Source of the DNA: JAFAXA01 sp963777325 | Lineage (GTDB): Bacteria; Pseudomonadota; Alphaproteobacteria; Acetobacterales; Acetobacteraceae | Direction: 5' to 3' | NCBI GenBank assembly: GCA_963777325.1 | Contig: CAVZQE010000016.1 | Location: forward strand, 1-64,000 | Length of the DNA: 64,000 nt | In this document: piece by piece, positions 47,983-56,745 of the stretch | How positions within the stretch are numbered: position 1 is the first letter of the stretch | How the letters are laid out: every line of letters starts with the position of its first letter | The notes under the pieces: model-generated | Database searches by the model: none | What the model saw: only the letters and a program-made list of their open reading frames with translations | What the model was told of the DNA's origin: nothing | Position numbers and translations under genes: made by a program

Positions 47983-48454
47983 CTAGCCGTGCAGCAACCG
48001 CCCATCCAGGTGGATGATGGCCTGGCCCGTGGCGGCGGAGATCGCATCGGCGACGATCGCGCGATGGCAATGCGCGGGATCGTGCTCGAAGCAGAGCAGG
48101 CACGCGGGGGCGGCGCGGGCGACCGCGACCGCCTCGGTCAGCGCGGCTTGCGCGCCCGCCGTGGCCATCTGGCCCGCGAACACGCGGCGCATGGTCGCAT
48201 GATCCCCTCGCCGGGCCGCGTCCCGCCCCGGCTTGGGGGTGCCGAGATCACGCAAATGCAGGTAGCGCAGGCCGCGCCCGTCGAGGCCCGCGCCGAGTTG
48301 CCGCTTCGAGAAGCCGGGCTTGCGGGATTGCGGCAAGGCCCGAACATCGATCAGAACGGCGACCCCGGCCGCCTGAAGCGAGTTCGAGCACGGCCGGCAG
48401 CGTGCTGCCCTCGTAGCCGATGGTCATCACCTCCGGAGGCGCCGCCTTGCTCAC
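47983..48454 (-). CDS. DUF488 domain protein, frame broken by one extra base
   Basis: A small cytoplasmic protein of unknown function. The conserved start MTIGYEGSTLPAVL is in one frame; the rest (VLIDVRALPQSRKPGFSKRQ, LRYLHLRDLGTPKPGRD, CLLCFEHDPAHCHRAIVADA) is in the next. The switch is at 48380-48385, where the coding strand reads GAACTC. Read as GACTC it gives LDSLQAAGVAVLIDVRA, the exact family pattern. The length is 3n+1. The start could be GTG 48454, overlapping the kinase stop (GTGA), or ATG 48427. The CFE...CHR cysteine/histidine motif near the end is typical and hints at metal or nucleic-acid binding, but no activity is known. Confidence 0.9.
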
Positions 48455-49974
48455 GGCGGCGTCGGCAGCAGGACGGGCGGCGCGGTCTCGCCGGTCCGCT
48501 CGTCGCGGAGCCGGCGGGCGGGAAGCGTCAGCCGGAACACCGTTCCATCTCTCCCCGTCCGTTCCAGCGTCACCCGTCCGCCTTGGGCGCGCATCAGGTC
48601 GGCGGCGATCGCGAGCCCGAGACCCGTGCCGCCCCGCTTGCCGCTGGTCACGAACGGCCGGAACAGCTTGCCTGTGACCTCGGCCGGCAGTCCCGGCCCA
48701 TCGTCCCCGATCTCGATCGCGAGGCCTCCGTCGGGCGGCGGTTCGCCAAGCCTGATCTCCGCCCGCGCGGCACCCGCCTCGATCGCGTTGTTGAGCAGGT
48801 TGAGCAGCACCCGCAGCAGCAACGCGCGGTCGGCGAGCGCTTCCGTCCTGGAGGGAATCCGGTTGACGATCGCATGCGCTCCGGCCAGCTGCGGGCTTTC
48901 GACCGCCTCCTCCGCGAGCCTGCCGAGGTCGACCGTGGTGATCGCAAGCTGCGGCGGCGCCTCGCGCGCGAAGTCGAGCATGCGGCCGACCATGTCGGTC
49001 GCATTCTCCACGGCGCGCACCAGGATGGAACCGGACCGCCGCACCGCCGGATCGGAATGCAACTCCAGCCGTTCGGCCGAGAGGAGGGCGGGCGAGAGGG
49101 CGTTGCGCAGGTCGTGGCTCACCTTGGCGATGGCCGCGCCCATGGCGGCCAGCCGCGCATTGCGCCAAAGCGCCGTTCGCAATTCGCGCTGCATGGCGGC
49201 GAGCTCTTGCGCCGCCACCGAGATCTCTCCGCCGGGCAGGCGCGTGAGCCAGCTCGGTTCGAGCGGCGGCGTGCGTTCGGGATCGGCGCGAAAGGCGACG
49301 AGGCTGCCGGTGATCTGCCGGATCGGTCGCACCAGCAGCAGCAGCACGGCAAGATACACGAGGGCTCCGGTCAGCGCGGCCACCGGTAGGGCGAGGCCCA
49401 GAAACGTACGCACATAGCCGACCAGGGCGTGTTTCAGGCTGGCCTCGGATACGAGCACCTCGACCAGCGTGCCGTGATGCACCGGGCTGTCGGCCAACAG
49501 CCGCATGGTGCCATGATCCGGCCCGAGCAGCGTTGCGAGCGCGTCCCGGATGCCGTCCAGCACCGACTCGGTGCGGAGGTCCGTTGTCTCGTCCGGAATG
49601 GCGATGGCAGCGGCCTGCAAGCTCAGGACATCGCGGTCCTGCCTGTGCAGGACGACCGCGAGCGTGCCCGACAGCTCGAGCAGTGCGTCACGCGTGCCCG
49701 CATCGATCGATCCGCCCGGTGCGCGCGCGGCCGCCAGAACGGCGATGTGCGAGCCGGCGGCCCGCGCAATCAGCCAGTCCCGGCGCTCCCGGGCGAGACC
49801 GGGCAGGAAGACGAGCAGCTCGGACATCAGGACGACGGCAAGCGTCAGCAACAGGCTGCGAAACGAGAGCGTCCGGAGTCGGCTCGTGCGGGGACGCGCG
49901 GGAACGGCCGTTGCCGCCTCCCCGGCCGCGTTGGAGCCAGCGGCGCTCCTGGTCTTGAGGGACATCCCACCCAT
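48451..49974 (-). CDS. Membrane sensor histidine kinase
   Basis: A 507-residue two-component kinase. A membrane segment near 38-58 (SLLLTLAVVLMSELLVFLPG) and another near 190-215 (LALPVAALTGALVYLAVLLL) flank a roughly 130-residue outer sensor. A HAMP linker (VRPIRQITGSLVAFRADPE) leads to the dimer/phospho-acceptor motif AAIAKVSHDLRNALSPALLS. The ATPase domain shows LLRVLLNLLNNAIEAGAARA (N box), IEIGDDGPGLPAEVTGKLF, FVTSGKRGGTGLGLAIA and GGRVTLERTGRDGTVFRLTL. No response regulator is adjacent, so its partner is unknown. Its stop overlaps the DUF488 GTG, suggesting joint translation with that protein. Confidence 0.92.
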   Translation of the reverse strand: MGGMSLKTRSAAGSNAAGEAATAVPARPRTSRLRTLSFRSLLLTLAVVLMSELLVFLPGLARERRDWLIARAAGSHIAVLAAARAPGGSIDAGTRDALLELSGTLAVVLHRQDRDVLSLQAAAIAIPDETTDLRTESVLDGIRDALATLLGPDHGTMRLLADSPVHHGTLVEVLVSEASLKHALVGYVRTFLGLALPVAALTGALVYLAVLLLLVRPIRQITGSLVAFRADPERTPPLEPSWLTRLPGGEISVAAQELAAMQRELRTALWRNARLAAMGAAIAKVSHDLRNALSPALLSAERLELHSDPAVRRSGSILVRAVENATDMVGRMLDFAREAPPQLAITTVDLGRLAEEAVESPQLAGAHAIVNRIPSRTEALADRALLLRVLLNLLNNAIEAGAARAEIRLGEPPPDGGLAIEIGDDGPGLPAEVTGKLFRPFVTSGKRGGTGLGLAIAADLMRAQGGRVTLERTGRDGTVFRLTLPARRLRDERTGETAPPVLLPTPP

Positions 49975-50025
49975 CCTGTCAGGGTGAAAGAACAGGCTCG
50001 GGAATGCAACCGCGAAAAGGCGGCT

Positions 50026-50505
50026 CTATTCGCCGCCTGAATACCTCCGCGCGCGTTTTACTTCCGCGCGCCGCGCCTTCGCCTCCCGTCGCTGCCGCTT
50101 CTGGCTGAGCGAGACACCGGTGCCGATGCGCTTGGCGGGGGGCGTTGCCGCATCGCGGATCAGGGCAGCCAGGCGGTCGAGCGCGTCCTGGCGATTGCGT
50201 TCCTGCGACCGGAAGCGGCCCGCCGTGATCACCACGACGCCGTCCCGCGTGAGCCGGCTGCCCGCCAGAAGCCGCAGCCGCGCCTTGACCCCGTTCGGCA
50301 GCGAAGGCGAGCCGCGCGCGTCGAAACGGAGCTGCGCGGCGGTCGCGACTTTGTTGACGTTCTGCCCGCCCGGACCGCCCGCCCGGACGAACGTGACCGT
50401 CACCTCGCGCTCCTCCAGCGCGATTCCGGAGACGATGTCGATCCGCCGGAGCAATGCGCGGGCCGCCCGGAGGCTTATAGCCGGTCCGGGCGGAAGGTGT
50501 CGCAT
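50026..50505 (-). CDS. arfB: Alternative ribosome-rescue factor ArfB (class I release-factor-like hydrolase)
   Basis: Releases peptides from ribosomes stalled without a stop codon. The core is VTFVRAGGPGGQNVNKVATA with the catalytic GGQ, followed by LRFDARGSPSLP. The basic tail (SQKRQRREAKARRAEVKRAR) is the part that reads the empty mRNA channel. It lacks the codon-recognition domain of full release factors, as expected for ArfB. The ATG at 50505 overlaps the upstream metallopeptidase gene by 31 bases and gives 159 residues. A start nearer LRRIDIVSGIALEE would give the usual length of about 140; the true start is open. Confidence 0.92.
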   Translation of the reverse strand: MRHLPPGPAISLRAARALLRRIDIVSGIALEEREVTVTFVRAGGPGGQNVNKVATAAQLRFDARGSPSLPNGVKARLRLLAGSRLTRDGVVVITAGRFRSQERNRQDALDRLAALIRDAATPPAKRIGTGVSLSQKRQRREAKARRAEVKRARRYSGGE

Positions 50506-51359
50506 TGCTCGATCTGCCCGGTGTCGAGACCGCGCTTGAACCAGCGGACGCGCTGCGCCGACGAGCCGTGGGTGAAGCTGTCCGGCTCGACATAGCCGCG
50601 GCTCCGGCGCTGCAGCCTGTCGTCGCCGATCGCGGACGCGGCGTTCAGCCCCTCCTCGACATCCCCATGTTCGAGAATGTGCCTGGCGGTGTCGGCGCGG
50701 TTGGCCCAGACGCCGGCGAAGCAGTCGGCCTGCAGCTCGACCCGCACCGACAGCCCGTTCGCGCCCTCGCCCTGATCTCCCGTCCGCCCCCTGATCTCAT
50801 CCACCTTCTGGGTGATGCCGAGCATCGTCTGCACGTGATGCCCGACCTCGTGCGCGATCACGTAGGCGCGGGCGAAATCGCCTCCCGCGCCCAGGCGGTT
50901 CTGCATCTCGCGGAAGAAATCCGTGTCGAGATAGACCTTGTCGTCGCGCGGGCAATAGAACGGGCCGACGGCGGTCGCCGCCGTGCCGCAGGCGGACTGG
51001 ACCGCGCCCGTGAACAGAACCAGATGCGGATCCTGGTACTGCCGCCCGTGCTGGCGAAATACGTCCGTCCACACGTCCTCCGTGGAGGCGAGCACCTGCG
51101 CGACGAAGCGGCGCTGGGCATCGTCGCCGCTGCCGTTCTGGCCGTCGCGCTGCGGCGGCGGCGCCGATTGTTGCGTCTGCGGGGCGTTGTCGCCGGCCAG
51201 ATTGAGCAGCACGCGCGGGTCGACGCCGAAATAGAGCGCGATCAGAACGATCGCGATCGTGCCGAGGCCGCCGCCGATCCGCATCCCGCCGCCCGGACGG
51301 AAACCCTGGCCGCGGCGGTCCTCCACGTTCTGGCTTTCGCGTTCGTCGCCGAACTGCAT
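50475..51359 (-). CDS. YpfJ/KPN_02809-type neutral zinc metallopeptidase
   Basis: A membrane-anchored putative zinc protease of 294 residues. The N-terminus MQFGDERESQNVEDRRGQGF is the family signature, then one membrane segment (IGGGLGTIAIVLIALYFGVD). The outer domain has VGPFYCPRDDKVYLDTDFFR, FARAYVIAHEVGHHVQTMLG (HExxH zinc site) and VRVELQADCFAGVWAN (third ligand region), ending SAQRVRWFKRGLDTGQIEQC, DTF. Family members are widespread but their substrate is unknown. It overlaps the arfB start. The 211 bases upstream to the DUF485 gene hold nothing I recognise. Confidence 0.93.
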   Translation of the reverse strand: MQFGDERESQNVEDRRGQGFRPGGGMRIGGGLGTIAIVLIALYFGVDPRVLLNLAGDNAPQTQQSAPPPQRDGQNGSGDDAQRRFVAQVLASTEDVWTDVFRQHGRQYQDPHLVLFTGAVQSACGTAATAVGPFYCPRDDKVYLDTDFFREMQNRLGAGGDFARAYVIAHEVGHHVQTMLGITQKVDEIRGRTGDQGEGANGLSVRVELQADCFAGVWANRADTARHILEHGDVEEGLNAASAIGDDRLQRRSRGYVEPDSFTHGSSAQRVRWFKRGLDTGQIEQCDTFRPDRL

Positions 51360-51570
51360 GGGTCCGCCCTTTCAAGTCCGCGCGCGGGACCGCGAGCGTC
51401 GCGCCGGCGCGGTGCGGACGCAAGGGTCGATCCCGGTTCCGGCGCAACACGGCCTTGCAATTCCGCTGCGCGACAGGAACAGTATCGCCGGGACCGGCGC
51501 ATGAAGCCGGTCATCGGAAATAATGCAAGGTCGTCGGACGTGGGGCGGCGGGTCAGGAGAGACTGGGTTC

Positions 51571-51891
51571 ATGGATAGCCAAGTAGCGGCCCGGATCAGG
51601 GCCAATCCGAACTTTGTGACACTGGTGCAGACCAGGAGTACACTTGCGTGGACGCTCACGATCCTCATGCTGATCGTCTACTACGCCTTCATCTTCCTGG
51701 TGGCGTTCGCTCCGGGTTTCATGGCCATCCCCGTCTTCGGCCCGGTCACGCTCGGCTTCCCGATCGGCCTCGGGATCATCCTGCTGGCGATCCTGCTGAC
51801 CGGCATCTACGTGTTCCGCGCCAACGGCGAGTTCGACACCCTGACCCGCAAGGTGACCGCGACCTCCGCCGCGGCGGAGGCGGGACGGTGA
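51571..51891 (+). CDS. DUF485 membrane protein upstream of actP
   Basis: A small membrane protein of 106 residues, the usual partner of acetate symporters. It starts MDSQVAARIRANPNFVTLVQ at ATG 51571, with AGGAG upstream. Two membrane segments follow (LTILMLIVYYAFIFLVAFAP and GFPIGLGIILLAILLTGIYV). The short polar tail with FDTLTRKVTA is typical of DUF485/YjcH. Its stop overlaps the actP GTG (GTGA), so both are made from one message. An acs gene, often next to yjcH-actP, is not present. Confidence 0.92.
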   Translation: MDSQVAARIRANPNFVTLVQTRSTLAWTLTILMLIVYYAFIFLVAFAPGFMAIPVFGPVTLGFPIGLGIILLAILLTGIYVFRANGEFDTLTRKVTATSAAAEAGR

Positions 51892-53579
51892 GCGGCATTC
51901 CGGGCGGGGCGCGGACGCGCCGGGCGGCGGCTCTCGGCGCGGTCGCGTCATGTGCCTCCGAGCCTTGCTGGGCGGCGGGCGCGCTGGAAGGCCCGGTCGT
52001 GCAGCAGGGGACGAACTACACCGCCATCGTGATGTTCCTCGCCTTCGTGATCGCGACGCTCGGGATCACCTACTGGGCGGCGAAGCGGACCAAGACCACG
52101 GCCGATTTCTACACGGCCGGCGGCGGCATCACGGGCTTTCAGAACGGGGTCGCGATCGCCGGCGACTACATGTCGGCGGCGTCTTTCCTCGGCATCTCGG
52201 CGCTCGTCTACACCAGCGGCTTCGACGGGCTGATCTACTCGATCGGCTTCCTCGTCGGCTGGCCGATCATCATGTTCCTGATGGCGGAGCCGTTGCGCAA
52301 TCTCGGCAAGTTCACCTTCGCCGACGTCGTCTCCTACCGGCTGCGGCAGGGGCCGATGCGGGCGCTGGCGGCCTCCGGCACGCTGGTCGTCGTCGCGTTC
52401 TATCTGATCGCGCAGATGGTCGGCGCGGGGCAGCTGATCCAGCTGCTGTTCGGGCTGCCGTACAGTTTCGCAGTGGTGATCGTGGGCGTGCTGATGATCC
52501 TGTACGTCACTTTCGGCGGCATGGTCGCGACCACCTGGGTGCAGATCATCAAGGCCGCCCTGCTCCTGTTCGGCGCGTCGGTGATCGCCTACCTCGTGCT
52601 GCAAGCGTTCGGTTTCAGCATGAACGAGTTCTTCACGCGCGCGATCGCCGTTCATCCGAAGCACGGTGCCATCATGCGTCCGGGCGGTCTGGTCGCGGAC
52701 CCGGTCTCGGCGATTTCGCTCGGGATGGCGCTGATGTTCGGCACGGCGGGCCTGCCGCACATCCTGATGCGGTTCTTCACCGTGGCGGACGCCAAGGAAG
52801 CGCGGAAATCCGTGTTCTTCGCGACCGTGTTCATCGGGTATTTCTACATCCTGACCTTCATCATCGGGTTCGGCGCGATCGTGCTCGTGGGCACGAACGC
52901 CCTCTATTTGGATGGCCATGGCGGCCTGCTCGGCGGCGGCAACATGGCGGCGGTGCATCTCGCCCACGCGGTCGGCGGCGACATCATGAAAGGCTTCATC
53001 AGCGCCGTCGCCTTCGCGACGATTCTCGCGGTGGTTTCCGGCCTGACGCTGGCGGGAGCAAGCGCGGTCAGCCACGACCTCTACGCGAGCGTGTTCCGGC
53101 GCGGGCGCGTCGATCAGAAACAGGAATTGCGGGTCTCGAAGATCACGACCGTCGTGCTCGGCATCCTCGCGATCCTGCTCGGCATCGCGTTCGAGAAGAT
53201 CAACGTCGCCTTCATGGTCGGCCTCGCCTTCGCGATCGCCGCCAGCGCCAACTTCCCCGTCCTGCTGCTCTCGATGTACTGGCGCCGGCTGTCCACGCGC
53301 GGCGCGGTCATCGGCGGCTTCATCGGGCTTGCCTCCGCCGTGGTGATGACGGTGCTCAGCCCCTCGATCTGGGAGCTTGTGCTCCTGCATCCGAAGGGCT
53401 CGGCGCCGTTCCCCTACAGCTCGCCGGCGATCTTCTCGATGCCGCTCGGCTTCCTTGGCTGCTGGCTGTTCTCGGTCCTCGACGCCAGCCGCGCGGCGAA
53501 GCTGGAAGCAGCGGCGTTCGAGCCGCAATATGTGCGCTCGCAGACCGGGATCGGGGCCGAGGGCGCGGCCAGTCACTGA
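51888..53579 (+). CDS. actP: Cation/acetate symporter ActP
   Basis: A sodium:solute symporter family transporter that takes up acetate and other short acids. The start is GTG 51888, overlapping the DUF485 stop. An N-terminal signal-like segment (residues 1-30) precedes QQGTNYTAIVMFLAFVIATL and 12-13 further hydrophobic segments. Family landmarks are TTADFYTAGGGITGFQNGVA, AGDYMSAASFLGISALVYTS, MVGAGQLIQLLFGLPY, GTAGLPHILMRFFTVADAKE (SSS signature) and AVVSGLTLAGASAVSHDLYA. The 563-residue length is normal. The frame continues upstream in the DUF485 gene, but that is a shadow. Confidence 0.95.
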   Translation: MSGIPGGARTRRAAALGAVASCASEPCWAAGALEGPVVQQGTNYTAIVMFLAFVIATLGITYWAAKRTKTTADFYTAGGGITGFQNGVAIAGDYMSAASFLGISALVYTSGFDGLIYSIGFLVGWPIIMFLMAEPLRNLGKFTFADVVSYRLRQGPMRALAASGTLVVVAFYLIAQMVGAGQLIQLLFGLPYSFAVVIVGVLMILYVTFGGMVATTWVQIIKAALLLFGASVIAYLVLQAFGFSMNEFFTRAIAVHPKHGAIMRPGGLVADPVSAISLGMALMFGTAGLPHILMRFFTVADAKEARKSVFFATVFIGYFYILTFIIGFGAIVLVGTNALYLDGHGGLLGGGNMAAVHLAHAVGGDIMKGFISAVAFATILAVVSGLTLAGASAVSHDLYASVFRRGRVDQKQELRVSKITTVVLGILAILLGIAFEKINVAFMVGLAFAIAASANFPVLLLSMYWRRLSTRGAVIGGFIGLASAVVMTVLSPSIWELVLLHPKGSAPFPYSSPAIFSMPLGFLGCWLFSVLDASRAAKLEAAAFEPQYVRSQTGIGAEGAASH

Positions 53580-53596
53580 GGGGACGGAGATCGTTC

Positions 53597-53809
53597 ATGG
53601 CGGAACCGGACGGCGGGCGAATGAACCAGGCGCGTGCGCTGGCCGAGCAGGCGTTGCGGGCGCAGGCGGCGGGCCTCGGCGACGAGGCGGACCGGCTGTT
53701 CGCAGAGGCGGAGCGCATCGATCCGCAAGAGGTCGCGAACGTGCTGGAGGAGCACGAGGCCGCCGGCACGCGGGATGCCGGCGACCCGCCTCCGGGGCGG
53801 CGCCCATGA
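53597..53809 (+). CDS. Small hypothetical protein after actP
   Basis: A 70-residue soluble protein, MAEPDGGRMNQARALAEQAL and so on, starting 17 bases after actP behind GGGACGGAGA. Its middle part (AGLGDEADRLFAEAERIDPQ, EVANVLEEHEAA) reads like one TPR-like helix pair, and small proteins of this kind often follow actP in related genomes (my recollection, not checked). The tail is Gly/Pro/Arg-rich. Acidic, helical composition and spacing favour a real gene. Confidence 0.6.
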   Translation: MAEPDGGRMNQARALAEQALRAQAAGLGDEADRLFAEAERIDPQEVANVLEEHEAAGTRDAGDPPPGRRP

Positions 53810-53898
53810 GCGGTTCCTGACCGGAACGTCACACCTCAAACACCTTTCGGTCACACCCGTCTGCTTCACTTGGCGTGTGCAGAGGGTGAGGCATCACC

Positions 53899-54072
53899 AT
53901 GATAGATTTTGAGTTTCGTCGTATCGCCCTGGCGCGGGGCCTGCTTCCCGCGCAGCCGCCGGCCGGAGCGGGCGAGGAAACAGAGCCGGGGCCAGAAGCC
54001 GACCGGGACGAGGCCGAGCCTCAGCGCATGATGGCCGCACGCGCTGGCGAGCGCGGCCGGGCATCGGCATAG
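53899..54072 (+). CDS. Possible small protein
   Basis: A 57-residue ORF, MIDFEFRRIALARGLLPAQP then an acidic Gly/Pro/Glu-rich stretch and a basic end. It is supported by GTGAGG eight bases before the ATG and by its place in a 400-base stretch with no other plus-strand gene. No family is recognised and the composition could arise by chance in GC-rich DNA. Confidence 0.35.
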   Translation: MIDFEFRRIALARGLLPAQPPAGAGEETEPGPEADRDEAEPQRMMAARAGERGRASA

Positions 54073-54221
54073 ATCACCCCGTACGCGGAGCTTCGCCGCG
54101 AACTCTTGCCAGGGTGGCACGGTCGTGTTCCCGGTCGAATGGGTTGCACTGCGCGTCGTTTGGCGCGACTAGCTTGACCTAAGCGCACCGTGCTCGAAGA
54201 GGCCGGGCTGACGGGGGGACG

Positions 54222-55706
54222 ATGACGGCGCACCTGCTGCTCGAGGCCGACGGCGTGGCCAAGAGCTTTTCGGGCGTGCAGGCGCTGCGGGACGGACGGC
54301 TCGCGCTGCGCCCGGGCTCGGTGCACGCCCTTTGCGGCGGCAACGGGGCCGGCAAGAGCACGTTCCTCAACATCCTGATGGGCCTTGAGCGCCGGGACGC
54401 CGGCCGTGTCCTGATCCGTGGCGAGAAGGCGACCTTCGACAGCCCGGCGCAAGCTCTCGCGGCGGGCATCGCCATCATCACGCAGGAACTCTCGCCCATC
54501 CCGGACATGACGGTCGCCGAAAACCTCTATCTCGGCCGCGAGCCGCGTCGTCTCGGCTGCATCGTCGACCGCAAGCGCCTGAACCGCACCGCTTCCGACC
54601 TGTTGGAGCGGCTGCGGTTCCGGCTCGATCCCGAGGCGCCGATGCGGAGTCTCAGCCTCGCTCAGATCCAACTCGTCGAGATCGCCAAGGCGATCAGCCA
54701 CGAAAGCAGCATCCTGATCATGGATGAGCCGACCTCCGCGATCGGCGAGGCGGAGACCGAGATCCTGTTCGACGCCATCCGCACGCTGACGGCGCAAGGG
54801 ACCGGCGTCATCTATGTCAGCCACAGGCTGACCGAGATCTTCGCCATCGCCGACGACTATACCGTGTTTCGCGACGGAGGGTTCGTCGCGACCGGGCGGA
54901 TCGCCGACACGGACCGGCGCGGCCTCGTCCGCCTGATCCTGGGCGCGGACGCCCGCGACGAGTTCAAGAGCCATCCGGCGCCTTCCGGCCCGCCCCTGCT
55001 GGAGGCCGTGGGTCTCGGGCGCGCGAACCAGTTCCGGGACGTGACGCTCGGGGTTCGGCGCGGCGAAGTCTTCGGTATCTACGGCCTGATGGGGTCCGGC
55101 CGCAGCGAGTTCCTGCAAGCGCTCTACGGCCTGCCGCCGGCCGAGACCGGCGAGGTCCGGTTGCAGGGGCGCCCCGTGTCACTCCGCGGCCCCGCCGACG
55201 CGCTCGGACACGGCCTCGCTCTTGTCACCGAGGACCGCAAGGCGACCGGTTTGGTAATGACCGGCACGGTGCGGGAGAACGCCACGCTTTCTTCCCTCGG
55301 CGGCTTGGCGCGCGGTCCGTTCATCTCGCGTGGCCGCGAGGACGTCCAGGTGGCGCGCATGATGGACCTGTTCCGCATCAAGGCGCGTTCGCCGGACGCG
55401 CCGGTGCGCAGCCTTTCGGGGGGCAACCAGCAGAAGGTGGTGCTCGCCCGCTGCCTCGGCACGGAGCCGCGCATCCTGCTCTGCGACGAGCCGACGCGGG
55501 GCGTGGACGAGGGCGCGAAACGGGAAGTCTATGCGTTCCTGTCCCGGTTCGTGGCCGAGGGCAGGGCCGTCATCATGGTCTCCTCCGAGTTGCCGGAGGT
55601 GCTGGGCATGAGCGACCGCATCGCGGTGTTCCAGCGCGGGCGGCTCGTGGCCGTGCTGGAGGGGGCGGAGGCGTCGCAAGAGCGCCTCATGCAGCTCGCG
55701 TCATGA
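54222..55706 (+). CDS. Sugar ABC transporter ATPase, ribose type, two nucleotide-binding domains
   Basis: Powers sugar uptake in a CUT2-class importer. The 494-residue protein has two ABC cassettes. The first (about 1-235) has GGNGAGKSTFLNILMGLERR, the Q loop ITQELSPIPDMTVAENLYLG, LSLAQIQLVEIAKA and ILIMDEPTSAI. The second (about 250-494) has a degenerate Walker A, YGLMGSGRSEFLQALYG, with LVTEDRKATGLV, SLSGGNQQKVVLARCL and ILLCDEPTRGVDEGAKREVY. Degeneracy of one site is normal in RbsA/XylG-type proteins. It starts the operon of ATPase, permease, binding protein and SDR enzyme. The sugar cannot be told from sequence. Confidence 0.94.
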   Translation: MTAHLLLEADGVAKSFSGVQALRDGRLALRPGSVHALCGGNGAGKSTFLNILMGLERRDAGRVLIRGEKATFDSPAQALAAGIAIITQELSPIPDMTVAENLYLGREPRRLGCIVDRKRLNRTASDLLERLRFRLDPEAPMRSLSLAQIQLVEIAKAISHESSILIMDEPTSAIGEAETEILFDAIRTLTAQGTGVIYVSHRLTEIFAIADDYTVFRDGGFVATGRIADTDRRGLVRLILGADARDEFKSHPAPSGPPLLEAVGLGRANQFRDVTLGVRRGEVFGIYGLMGSGRSEFLQALYGLPPAETGEVRLQGRPVSLRGPADALGHGLALVTEDRKATGLVMTGTVRENATLSSLGGLARGPFISRGREDVQVARMMDLFRIKARSPDAPVRSLSGGNQQKVVLARCLGTEPRILLCDEPTRGVDEGAKREVYAFLSRFVAEGRAVIMVSSELPEVLGMSDRIAVFQRGRLVAVLEGAEASQERLMQLAS

Positions 55707-55716
55707 GGAGAACCCG

Positions 55717-56718
55717 ATGCCCACGGATTTGAGCACGCCCGGGACCGGGGCGCCGCCGCGCCCGCGACGGTTCGACACGGCTGCGTTCTCGTCGCTGCTC
55801 TCGCGCTACGGCATCGTCGCCGCGTTCGTGGCGCTCTGCCTCGTCCTGAGCCTGCTCAACCCCTACTTCCTCACGCGCATCAACGTCATCAACGTGCTGC
55901 GCCAGGCGAGCATCAACGGCATTCTCGCCATCGGCCAGACCTTCGTCATCCTGACCGGCGGCATCGACCTTTCGGTCGGGTCGTTGCTCGCCTTCTGCGG
56001 CATTGCCGGCGCGAGCCTCGTTTCGGGAGCGCACCCCGGCAACGCCGCCGCCGCGATCGCCGTCGGCCTGGCGGCGGGGCTCGGCCTCGGCATGGTCAAC
56101 GGCGCGATCGTCGCGCGGCTGCGCGTGCCGCCCTTCGTGGCCACGCTCGGGATGCTCAGCGTCGCGCGCGGCCTCACCTTCATCTACAACAACGGCATGC
56201 CGGTGCCGAACCTGAGCCCCGGCTTCCTCGTGCTCGGCCAGGGCTTCGTCGCCGGAATCCCGGTCCCCGTTATCCTGCTCGGCGTCACGGTGCTGCTCGC
56301 CTGGATCGCGCTTCGCTTCACGACCTACGGGCGCTACGTCTACGCGGTCGGCGGCAACGCGCGCAGCGCGCGGACGAGCGGCATCAATACGCGGGCGATC
56401 GTCTTCTCGGTGTACGCGATCTCGGGGCTGCTGGCCGGGCTGTCGGGTCTCGTGCTCGCCGCCCGGACGACGTCCGCGCTGCCGCAGGCGGGCGTCTCCT
56501 ACGAGCTCGACGCCATCGCCGCCGTCGTGATCGGGGGCACGAGCCTCACCGGCGGCGTCGGAAGCGCGGTCGGAACCCTCTTCGGCGCGCTCATCATCGC
56601 CGTCATCAACAACGGCCTCGATCTGATGAGCGTGTCGTCCTACTACCAGCAGGTCATCAAGGGCGGGATCATCGTGCTTGCGGTGCTGGTGGACACCTCG
56701 CGCCGGGCGCGCGATTAG
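55717..56718 (+). CDS. Sugar ABC transporter permease, ribose type
   Basis: The membrane pore of the CUT2 importer. The 333-residue protein has about ten hydrophobic segments. It shows the RbsC-family pattern INGILAIGQTFVILTGGIDL, SVGSLLAFCGI, VPPFVATLGMLSVARGLTFI, the coupling-loop region TYGRYVYAVGGNARSARTSG and the C-terminal VIGGTSLTGGVGSAVGTLFG. It follows the ATPase gene by 10 bases and precedes the binding-protein gene by 27. A basic, Pro-rich N-terminal tail of 20 residues lies before the first membrane helix. Confidence 0.95.
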   Translation: MPTDLSTPGTGAPPRPRRFDTAAFSSLLSRYGIVAAFVALCLVLSLLNPYFLTRINVINVLRQASINGILAIGQTFVILTGGIDLSVGSLLAFCGIAGASLVSGAHPGNAAAAIAVGLAAGLGLGMVNGAIVARLRVPPFVATLGMLSVARGLTFIYNNGMPVPNLSPGFLVLGQGFVAGIPVPVILLGVTVLLAWIALRFTTYGRYVYAVGGNARSARTSGINTRAIVFSVYAISGLLAGLSGLVLAARTTSALPQAGVSYELDAIAAVVIGGTSLTGGVGSAVGTLFGALIIAVINNGLDLMSVSSYYQQVIKGGIIVLAVLVDTSRRARD

Positions 56719-56745
56719 AAACTAGAAACGAGCAGGAGGAAAATC

